The position numbers were made by a program, and so were the translations under genes. From Paracoccus seriniphilus (GTDB lineage Bacteria > Pseudomonadota > Alphaproteobacteria > Rhodobacterales > Rhodobacteraceae), in the NCBI RefSeq assembly GCF_028553745.1, contig NZ_CP067132.1, positions 124,001 through 188,000 of the forward strand: a stretch of DNA of 64,000 nucleotides, read 5' to 3'. Of this stretch, positions 48,047 to 55,396 are shown one piece after another; positions within the stretch are counted from its first letter, which is position 1; each line of letters opens with the position of its first letter. The notes under the pieces were generated by a model, which had not been told where the DNA came from, searched no databases, and saw nothing but the letters and a program-made list of their open reading frames with translations.

Positions 48047-48907
48047 CTAGGTGACGCGTTCGCCGCGGCGCGCGGCATCAAGATACAAGTGCTGCAGGCG
48101 CCGGGTCACGGGCCCCGGCACGCCGTCGCCGATCCGGTCCTGTCCCACACGGACGACCGGTTGCACCAGGCTGGAGGCACTGGTCAGAAAGGCCTCGGCC
48201 ACCCCTGAAATTTCTTCCAGCGCGATTTCCCGCTCCTCGACCCGCATGCCATGCGCGGTGGCCAGCGCCATGACCGACTGACGCGTGCAGCCGGGCAGGA
48301 TCGCCGTCGAATTGGGGCGGGTGACAATCGTTCCGTCCTGCGTGACGATGAATGCGCTTGACGAGGCCCCTTCCGTCACGCATCCATCCTCGAACATCCA
48401 GACATCGTCGAAACCGTCCAGCCGGGCCTGCTGCTTGACGCGCACCTGACCCAGCAGCATCACCGTCTTGATATCGCGGCGATCCCAGCGCGGATCGGGA
48501 TACAGCGCCACCTGCACGCCGTGTTCCTGCGCCGGGTTCTCGTCCAGCTTCTTGGGCTGCGTGAAGGCGAGAAAGCCAGGCTTCAAACCAGCCGAAGGCA
48601 GAAAGTTGCGCTCTTCGACGCCACGGGAGACCTGCATGTAGATGGTGCCATCCCTCATCGCATTGCGGCGCACCAGCTCGACCTGCATCTTGGCAATCTG
48701 GTCCAGCGGCATGGGCATGGCGATCTCGACTTCCGACAGCGAGCGTTGCAGCCGCGCCAGATGCAGATCATTGTCGATCATCCGACCATCCAGCATTGCC
48801 GTGACCTCGTAGATCGCGTCGCCCAGCAGCAAGCCACGATCCATGACGGGAACACGGGCCTCATGTTCCGCAACGAAGGTTCCATTCAAGAAAATCTGCC
48901 GCGCCAT
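48047..48907 (-). CDS. dat: D-amino acid aminotransferase (class IV)
   Basis: A 286-residue fold-type IV PLP enzyme. The PLP lysine is Lys147 in RRDIKTVMLLGQVRVKQQA, and Glu179 in CVTEGASSSAF contacts the cofactor. MDRGLLLGDAIYEV and the D-transaminase-like RDIK motif favour D-amino acid over branched-chain transamination. It would convert D-amino acids freed by the peptidases to keto acids. It is divergent from lysR over a clear dyad. Confidence 0.85.
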   Translation of the reverse strand: MARQIFLNGTFVAEHEARVPVMDRGLLLGDAIYEVTAMLDGRMIDNDLHLARLQRSLSEVEIAMPMPLDQIAKMQVELVRRNAMRDGTIYMQVSRGVEERNFLPSAGLKPGFLAFTQPKKLDENPAQEHGVQVALYPDPRWDRRDIKTVMLLGQVRVKQQARLDGFDDVWMFEDGCVTEGASSSAFIVTQDGTIVTRPNSTAILPGCTRQSVMALATAHGMRVEEREIALEEISGVAEAFLTSASSLVQPVVRVGQDRIGDGVPGPVTRRLQHLYLDAARRGERVT

Positions 48908-48980
48908 TGTCCATTCCTGTCAAGTTCCGCACAAGGTAAAAGCAGGCCGCACGCAAGGCCAATGCTGGATACGGCAAGGG

Positions 48981-48999
48981 TTATGCAAGATTTGCATAA
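48981..48999. promoter_or_regulatory. LysR operator between dat and lysR
   Basis: TTATGCAA-GAT-TTGCATAA is a perfect 8-base dyad containing the T-N11-A pattern of LysR sites, midway between the divergent dat and lysR starts. Confidence 0.65.
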
Positions 49000-49034
49000 G
49001 ACTTCGGGCCGGAAATTCGAGACGGAGAAAACAC

Positions 49035-49997
49035 TTGGAACTGAAATGGTTGGAAGATTTTGTCGCTCTGGCCTCGACCGGCAGTTTTTCCCGTGCCGCC
49101 GAAATCCGCAATGTCACCCAATCGGCCTTCAGTCGTCGCATCAAGCAACTGGAGACATGGCTGGGTGCGGATCTCGTCAGTCGCGCCACCTTGCCCGCCG
49201 AACTGACGCCCGAGGGAATATCCTTTCTGCCCGTGGCGCAAAGCGCCATCCGCACGATGCAGGAAGCCCGCGCCGCCACCCAGGCCGCCCGTCCGCAGGC
49301 GCGTCCGGTGCTGAACATTGCCGCCCTGCAGACGCTGACAGTCACCCGGTTGCCCCGATGGCTGGAACAGCTTGAGCAGCATCTGCCCACCGCACGCACG
49401 AGGCTGATCCCGGATCGCGGCGGCATCGAGGCCAATCTGGACGCTCTGGTCGATGGCGAAGCCGACCTGCTGCTGACCTATGCCCATCCCTATGTTCCCA
49501 TGTTGCTGGACCCGCGCCAGTTCGACTGGATCACATTGGATCGCGATATCATCCTGCCGGTCATGGCACCGGAACCGGGTCGCAAAGGCTCCATGACCTG
49601 CGATGCGGTTCGCGCGGTCTTTGCCGGCACGGCACAGCAGGACATCCCCTATCTGGATTACGGCAACGCCTCTTTCTTTGGCACCGCGCTGCAACGGCTG
49701 TTTGCCCGTCGCGTCCTGCCGCGCAGGGTCATGCATGAGAATGCCATGTGCATCGGCTTGCGCGCGCTGGCACTGGAAGGGCGCGGGATCTGCTGGCTGC
49801 CCCAATCGCTGATCGCCAGCGATCTGACGGCCGGGCGACTGGTCACGGTGTCCTCCGACCCGCAATGGCAACTGGAGATCGACATCCGCCTGTATCGCTG
49901 TCGTGCGCCGCAGCACCAGACTGGCGTGACAGACCGGCTTTGGGACAGGCTGCAAGGTGCCGCCATCTCCGACAGCCCTGCGGGACGACGCGGCTGA
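49035..49997 (+). CDS. LysR family transcriptional regulator
   Basis: A 320-residue regulator starting at TTG (LELKWLEDFVALASTGSFSR), with GGAG nine bases upstream; the frame extends upstream without a plausible start. The winged helix covers residues 1-60 (NVTQSAFSRRIKQLETWLGA) and a LysR ligand domain follows. It probably controls the divergent dat-dmpA pair and itself. A ligand such as a D-amino acid is inference. Confidence 0.86.
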   Translation: MELKWLEDFVALASTGSFSRAAEIRNVTQSAFSRRIKQLETWLGADLVSRATLPAELTPEGISFLPVAQSAIRTMQEARAATQAARPQARPVLNIAALQTLTVTRLPRWLEQLEQHLPTARTRLIPDRGGIEANLDALVDGEADLLLTYAHPYVPMLLDPRQFDWITLDRDIILPVMAPEPGRKGSMTCDAVRAVFAGTAQQDIPYLDYGNASFFGTALQRLFARRVLPRRVMHENAMCIGLRALALEGRGICWLPQSLIASDLTAGRLVTVSSDPQWQLEIDIRLYRCRAPQHQTGVTDRLWDRLQGAAISDSPAGRRG

Positions 49998-50002
49998 TCC
50001 GG

Positions 50003-50031
50003 CTGACGAATCGGCCAAAGCGTGTTACACT
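50003..50031 (+). promoter_or_regulatory. Promoter of the accessory cassette
   Basis: CTGACG and TACACT are separated by 17 bases, with the expected start near 50038. GTCAAC is repeated at 50032-50037 and 50041-50046, overlapping the start, which could be an operator. Confidence 0.5.
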
Positions 50032-50068
50032 GTCAACTTCGTCAACGTTCAGTTGCGAGGGTCATGTT

Positions 50069-50179
50069 ATGCGAGTTCTGGTGTTTTTCCTGGTCTCCCT
50101 CATCGGGGTCATGCTGACCACGGCCGACAGGTCGGTGGCCTTCAACCCCTGCAATCCGGAAGTCCGTACCTGCGAATAG
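50069..50179 (+). CDS. Small secreted-peptide-like protein, 36 residues
   Basis: The frame encodes MRVLVFFLVSLIGVMLTTAD followed by RSVAFNPCNPEVRTCE. The first 19 residues form a signal-like hydrophobic segment. The predicted mature end is about 12 residues with two cysteines (CNPEVRTC) that could form a disulfide loop. GAGGG precedes the ATG by seven bases, and a promoter stands just upstream. It is the first gene before the membrane protein at 50216. Function is unknown: a peptide signal, a lipoprotein-like anchor or a short leader are all possible. No family is recognised. Confidence 0.55.
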   Translation: MRVLVFFLVSLIGVMLTTADRSVAFNPCNPEVRTCE

Positions 50180-50215
50180 ATACCGGATCATGTTGCGGAG
50201 GCACCGTGTTCTGCC

Positions 50216-51967
50216 ATGGAAGAATTCCCCGATACCTTCTGGCCATCGGGGTCAGAAGAAACCGGCGCATTTGCGTCCGTTGATATGTGGTTTGCCCTGT
50301 CATTCGTGATGGGGCTGGCGGTGCTGATGGTGTTCAGCTGGCGGCGGCTGTTCAACGAACGTGAATTCGACATCAACGAGACTTCGGACCGGCTGCTCAG
50401 CATCCTGCCCCCCGGGACGCTGCGCGGCACGATGATCCTGATGCGCGCCTATCTGATCTATATTCTCGTGGTGGGCACGGCCTATACCGTGCTGTCCTTC
50501 GGCGGTGCCTATGTGCTGCGCGTCGCCCAGAAACTGAAGATCGGCGAGGAGTCCGGCCTCAGCTTCCTGTCCTCCAACATGGCCTTTGACGATCCGGCCT
50601 GGCCATTGGCCGTCAGCCTGGCCTTTGTCGGGCTGGCCGACACGATCCCCAGGCTGAATGTCATCGAGCGCCACATCCGCAGGTTGGCCCATCGTTCGAT
50701 CGGGATTCCACCGCTGATCCGCTCGCTGACGCGCACGGTGCTGCAGATCCGTCTTCAGCAGGACGGCGGCGCGCATAATCCGCGCGCGGCCGAGCATGGC
50801 GCATTCCTGCAGGCCCTGGCCGCATTGGGTATCGAGGGCCATCGTGACGAATTCGTGGAACGTCTTGACCGCATTGCCATCCTGTCGGACGAGGTGCTGG
50901 GCGATCAGGCCGTCTGGCCCTCGGCCGAGTTGCACTCGCGCTTCGGGCTGGCAATACGGCCCGTGAAGCAGGATATCGAAGCGCTGTTTTCCGATATTGA
51001 CGGGCTGCTGCTGTTGCTGCGCGATGCCCAGTTGCAGGACGGGACGCCTCAGAACCCGGCCAAGCTGGCCCATCTGCGCCGCCAATGCCATCTGTCCATG
51101 CAGCGCGCCGAGATGATCGACCGCGACCTCAGCATGCTGATCGCGATCTTTGCCGAAAACGAACCGAACCTGCCTGATGATGTCAAACCGCTGCTGGGCC
51201 GTTTCGTGGATCGCATCTATGAACAGCGCAATGCCGGCGGGCGGGTTCTGGACCGGTTGCTGCTGATCCTGATGTTGATGCTGGTTCTTGTCTGGGCCGC
51301 GACATTCGCCGCCACGCTCTGGGGGCTGAACCCGGTGGTCGGCCCGCTCGGCAACAGCGGCACGGCGACCTATCTGACCTTGCTGATGCTGACGATCTAT
51401 GCGCCCTCGGCCCTGATCGGCCTGTCATATCAACAGGCAAGACTGGATCGAAGGCAATGGCGGCCCGTGTTCGACGCAAAGGGCAAGATGCAATTCCCAC
51501 CACCGGTCAGCCAGTATGGCGCGACCTTCCTGTGCGGCTATCTGCCGGTTTTCGTCCTGTTGCTGGTCTTCTACGCAATCTTCTTCCTGATGCTGTCCAA
51601 TGACTTCGGCACGGCAAAGAGCCAGTTCCTGCTCTTCCTGCCGGTCTATCTGGTCTATGCCGTCATGGGTGGGCTTCAAAGCGTGTTCTCGGCCTTTGCG
51701 CAGGGCGAAATCCGCAAGAGCGCCCCCGAGTCAATCGCGCTGGCCGCACCAGTCGTGCACGCCGCGCTGGTAGTTGTCATTCTGACAGCCCTCTTCGAGG
51801 CCTACAGCCCACTGCTGGCCAATCGTGCCCATGGTGGGTCGGTCACATATTGGTTCCTGATCTTCCAGGCCAGCGCGGTCGCCTTTCTGGTCACATATCT
51901 GTCGCGCAGCGCCACGCCCGAACCTGCGCCACTGGAGAGAACCGCAAGCCGGGGGCAGATGCCATGA
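50216..51967 (+). CDS. Polytopic membrane protein of unknown family
   Basis: A 583-residue protein with hydrophobic segments near 22-41, 74-100, 128-143, 352-372, 385-405, 440-462, 471-490, 512-533 and 547-565. A large soluble region at about 145-350 is rich in charged helices (RSLTRTVLQIRLQQDGG, DIEALFSDIDGLLLLLRDA). I recognise no domain. The ATG has GGAGG but 14 bases away, and may be reached by coupling from the short gene upstream. The stop overlaps the next start (ATGA), linking it to the binding protein. It could be a signal-transducing or pore-forming component. Confidence 0.75.
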   Translation: MEEFPDTFWPSGSEETGAFASVDMWFALSFVMGLAVLMVFSWRRLFNEREFDINETSDRLLSILPPGTLRGTMILMRAYLIYILVVGTAYTVLSFGGAYVLRVAQKLKIGEESGLSFLSSNMAFDDPAWPLAVSLAFVGLADTIPRLNVIERHIRRLAHRSIGIPPLIRSLTRTVLQIRLQQDGGAHNPRAAEHGAFLQALAALGIEGHRDEFVERLDRIAILSDEVLGDQAVWPSAELHSRFGLAIRPVKQDIEALFSDIDGLLLLLRDAQLQDGTPQNPAKLAHLRRQCHLSMQRAEMIDRDLSMLIAIFAENEPNLPDDVKPLLGRFVDRIYEQRNAGGRVLDRLLLILMLMLVLVWAATFAATLWGLNPVVGPLGNSGTATYLTLLMLTIYAPSALIGLSYQQARLDRRQWRPVFDAKGKMQFPPPVSQYGATFLCGYLPVFVLLLVFYAIFFLMLSNDFGTAKSQFLLFLPVYLVYAVMGGLQSVFSAFAQGEIRKSAPESIALAAPVVHAALVVVILTALFEAYSPLLANRAHGGSVTYWFLIFQASAVAFLVTYLSRSATPEPAPLERTASRGQMP

Positions 51968-52845
51968 TCCGGATCGCTCTGGCCTTCATCCTGATCGCTG
52001 CGGGGGCGATACCCCTGCAGGCGCAAGAGACCGTGCGGGTCGGGTTCCGTGCGGATGCGCCGCCCTTTTCCTTCCGCGTTGGCGCACAGACCGAATATCA
52101 CGGATTCCTGGCCGAACTCTGCGTGGACATCATCGAGGATGCGGGCCTGGCGCTGGAACCCGTCGAGATCTCGGCGGAAAACAGGTTCGACATGCTGTCA
52201 CGCGGCGGTGGCGCGGGCGGGATCGACCTGCTGTGCGACCCGACCTCGATCAACCTGGAGCGCATGTCGAACTATCTGCTGTCGCCCATCGTCTTTGCCA
52301 CTGGCGCGGGCTATCTGCGCCATTCCCGTATCGGCAATGGCGAGGACAACCGAAACGAGGTTCTGGTCGGCTATCTGCGCGGCACCACTGCAAGCACGGC
52401 GGTCGATATCGCCCGCAATTCGGCACAGGTCATCAAGACCGTATCCGGCGGCACCATCCGCAATGTCGAGGTCGATGACCATATCGATGGCATCACCCGC
52501 ATCTGCCAGGGCAAGCTGGATTTCTATTTCGGCGACATCGACATCCTGCGTGCGGTGCAGGCCAATCTGATGGCGACACAGGGTCTTGACTGTGGCCGGG
52601 TGCTGGGCAGCGATGGCCGGCTGTTTTCCTACGAGGCCTATGCGCTGGCCTCGAATGCCGGCCGACCCGATCTGGCGCTGCTGGTGCAGCGCGGCGTGTT
52701 CATGGCCTTTTCGGATGGCCGTGCGCGGGACAGCTATGCGCGCAATTTCGACCGTCGTGACATGGGGGCCGCGCTGAAGGCGGTCTTTGCCCTGAACGCC
52801 GTGCTGCCCTGTGGCGAGGTTCTGGATCATGACCCTTGCCACTGA
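51964..52845 (+). CDS. Periplasmic family-3 solute-binding protein
   Basis: A 293-residue protein with a signal peptide (IRIALAFILIAAGAIPLQAQ) and a family-3 binding fold: VRVGFRADAPPFSFRVG, YHGFLAELCVDIIEDAGLAL and GGIDLLCDPTSINLERM. The Arg after NLE is the usual ligand carboxylate partner. There is no transporter permease or ATPase nearby, so it may act as a sensor with the membrane protein at 50216 and not in transport. It is coupled by an ATGA overlap. Confidence 0.8.
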   Translation: MIRIALAFILIAAGAIPLQAQETVRVGFRADAPPFSFRVGAQTEYHGFLAELCVDIIEDAGLALEPVEISAENRFDMLSRGGGAGGIDLLCDPTSINLERMSNYLLSPIVFATGAGYLRHSRIGNGEDNRNEVLVGYLRGTTASTAVDIARNSAQVIKTVSGGTIRNVEVDDHIDGITRICQGKLDFYFGDIDILRAVQANLMATQGLDCGRVLGSDGRLFSYEAYALASNAGRPDLALLVQRGVFMAFSDGRARDSYARNFDRRDMGAALKAVFALNAVLPCGEVLDHDPCH

Positions 52846-52897
52846 TCACGATGGGCGGGCCACGACCGGCCACGCCTGAACAAACTGGGGGGAAACC

Positions 52898-55387
52898 ATG
52901 TCGCTTGTCACGGATATCAATGCCCGCATTCAGACCGCCACGGACCAGAACGATTCCGAGGCGCTGGAAAAATTGCTGGACGAATTGTACCAGCAACGAC
53001 AAGAGGCCGACAAACCCTATGACGCCTCTATCGAGTTGAAACCCGAATATCGCGACGAACTGGCCCCCGAAGGCTATGAAAGCGACGCGGCCATGAACTG
53101 GGCAAACCGCATTGCCCGCTCGAAACGGCTGGTGGATTATCGGGTCAAGCTGCTGGGCGGCTTCAAGGGGCCGCGGATCGTCTCCGAGGGCGACAGCTGG
53201 TTTCAATATCCCCTGCTGCTGACGGATATCATCGACAACTTCATCGCGCAAAGCGATCTGGCGACCTATTCTCTGGGTGCTGCGGGTGATCTGGTCGAAC
53301 ATATGGCCATCAGGCGCGAATATATCCGCGCCATTGGCACCACCGGCGCGCGGGTGATGCTGTTGTCGGGTGGCGGAAACGATCTGCTGGGCGATGGAAG
53401 GCTGTTTGACCTGCTGCGCCCCTATACACCCGGCGCATCGGCGGATGATCTGCTGGACATGGCCGCGCTGGAGGCAGCCTCGCAAGAGATCCTGGGCTAT
53501 TACAACCGCATCCTTGTCGATGTCGCCATGAACCACCCCGGCGTGATGATCTTTGGCCACGGCTATGACACGCCCTTTCCCCGCAAGGGCAAGAAACATT
53601 TCGGCAAGCCACTGGAAGAGGCGGGCATTCCCCTGCCCGTGGGACGTGATGTCATCCGGATGATCGTCGAATATTTTCGTGAACGCCTGATGGTCCTGTC
53701 CGACCGGATGCCGAATTTCCGCTTTGTCGATCTGACCGATACGGTGGGCGAGCATCCCAATTCATGGTTCGACGAATTGCACCCCCATGATGCGGGGTTT
53801 GCCAAGGCCACCGCACCGCTTCTGGCGGCGGTGCGCGCGCATCTGGACGGTCCGCCAACCCCATTGTTTGAATCGGCGACCCCCGACACCGATGGGGTGG
53901 CGTCGGTCGGGCCAGTGCGCATCGTTCTGGATCCCGGCCATGGCGGCAGCACCAGCGTCTCGGGGTCCAGCTGGAACAATGCGCTGGGGCCAAGCGGATC
54001 GCTGGAAAAGACCTGGACGCTGGATGTCGCCAAACGCGCGCAGCGCATTCTGGCCGCGCGCGGGCTGGGCGCGGTGCTGACCCGCAGCGGTGACATCAAT
54101 CTGACCTCCCAGTCGCGGCGCAACATCGCCCGCGCCATCGAGGCCGAGGTCTTCGTGTCCATCCATTTCAACGCCTCGAACGCACATAATGCGCAGGGCA
54201 CGGAAACCTATATCCACAGCGATGCAGATTCCCCGCGCAGCATCCGGCTGATGCGCAATCTGCAGGCCACGATGGTGGCCGCGCTGGGGCATACCGACCG
54301 CAACCGGACGCGCAGCCATGATGGCGTGCTGCGCGGGGCCTATGGGGTGATCCGCGAAAACGGCCATTCGGCAGCAACCGCGGCCTGTCTGCTGGAGGTC
54401 AGCTTCATGGACCGCGTGGACGAGGAAAACCGCATCCGGCAAGACAGCTATCGCGAGCGCATCGCGACCGCCTTGGCCGATGGTATCCAGTCCTACATGA
54501 CCGGAGAAACCGGGCTGGAAAGCAACGAGGTCATCGCAGCGCAGCAACCCGATGAATATGAGGACGCCATTCAGGAACATGCCGCCCGCGCCGGGCTGAG
54601 CGTGACCCAATATCTTGGCATTGCCGAGGCGCCGGCTGGAGTACCTGCAGTTCATGACCAGGGTGACAGCCGCGGACAGGGTCATATGGATGGCAGTCTC
54701 CTGCTGGAGTCCGATTTCCAGCCGGCCCCTGCCGCCACGGGATTGTTTGAACAGATGGCCCGCGACATCAGGCAGCGCCGCGCCCCTGGCGTGACGGACC
54801 CCGATCAGGGCGAGGATGCCTTTCTGGACGCTTCGCAGGCGCTGGACCTATCTGCCATCGGGCTTGATGCGGCGCACGACCGTGACATGCTGGAGCGCGC
54901 TTTCGCCAATGCAGGCGGCGCGGGCGGCCCTGACAATGCGGCTTTCGATTTCCCGGCCTTCCGCGCCTTTCTGGACTCATTGGACCTGCGTCACTTCACC
55001 GCCGCCGAACTTCTGTATCCGGGGGCTCTTGACAGAAGCCGGGCCTGCGCGGGCCGCAACAGGCTGCCACCGCGCGAACTCTGGGGCAATATCGCCACCA
55101 CTGCACGCATGCTGGACGCGATCCGTGATCTGCTGGGCTGTCCCTTGCGCATTGTCAGCGGCTATCGTTGCGCGGATTTCAACAGTTGCATCGGCGGCCA
55201 TCCCGCCAGTGAACATGTCAGATATGGTGCACTGGACTGGACCGCCACCGAGGGCAGCCCGGCCGACTGGCACCGCGTCGCGACCGAGATCCGTGACTCG
55301 CGCCCCGAATTCATGGGGGGCATCGGACGCTATGACAGGGCGCGCGTCATCCATATCGACACGCGCGGCCGCCGCGCGGACTGGTAG
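52898..55387 (+). CDS. Three-domain wall hydrolase: SGNH + amidase_3 + M15 peptidase
   Basis: An 829-residue protein. Residues 90-315 form an SGNH/GDSL-type hydrolase (Ser100 in EGDSW, GGGND at 158-162, Asp292 and His295 in FDELHPHD). Residues 340-535 are an N-acetylmuramoyl-L-alanine amidase with complete zinc/catalytic set His348, Glu370, His423 and Glu500. Residues 725-829 are an M15A D,D-carboxypeptidase-like domain with His773, Asp780 and His819. No signal peptide or membrane segment is present, although the substrates should be periplasmic murein. The AGGGGGG-like ribosome site (GGGGGGAAACC) precedes the ATG. It is followed nine bases later by another multi-domain protein. Confidence 0.85.
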   Translation: MSLVTDINARIQTATDQNDSEALEKLLDELYQQRQEADKPYDASIELKPEYRDELAPEGYESDAAMNWANRIARSKRLVDYRVKLLGGFKGPRIVSEGDSWFQYPLLLTDIIDNFIAQSDLATYSLGAAGDLVEHMAIRREYIRAIGTTGARVMLLSGGGNDLLGDGRLFDLLRPYTPGASADDLLDMAALEAASQEILGYYNRILVDVAMNHPGVMIFGHGYDTPFPRKGKKHFGKPLEEAGIPLPVGRDVIRMIVEYFRERLMVLSDRMPNFRFVDLTDTVGEHPNSWFDELHPHDAGFAKATAPLLAAVRAHLDGPPTPLFESATPDTDGVASVGPVRIVLDPGHGGSTSVSGSSWNNALGPSGSLEKTWTLDVAKRAQRILAARGLGAVLTRSGDINLTSQSRRNIARAIEAEVFVSIHFNASNAHNAQGTETYIHSDADSPRSIRLMRNLQATMVAALGHTDRNRTRSHDGVLRGAYGVIRENGHSAATAACLLEVSFMDRVDEENRIRQDSYRERIATALADGIQSYMTGETGLESNEVIAAQQPDEYEDAIQEHAARAGLSVTQYLGIAEAPAGVPAVHDQGDSRGQGHMDGSLLLESDFQPAPAATGLFEQMARDIRQRRAPGVTDPDQGEDAFLDASQALDLSAIGLDAAHDRDMLERAFANAGGAGGPDNAAFDFPAFRAFLDSLDLRHFTAAELLYPGALDRSRACAGRNRLPPRELWGNIATTARMLDAIRDLLGCPLRIVSGYRCADFNSCIGGHPASEHVRYGALDWTATEGSPADWHRVATEIRDSRPEFMGGIGRYDRARVIHIDTRGRRADW

Positions 55388-55396
55388 GAGGGCGCA

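Noticed and set aside
50206..50283. GTG-initiated 25-codon frame with a good GGAGG site just before the membrane protein
   Set aside because: Overlaps the start of the long membrane protein gene in another frame and has no features; the ribosome site more likely serves the long gene.
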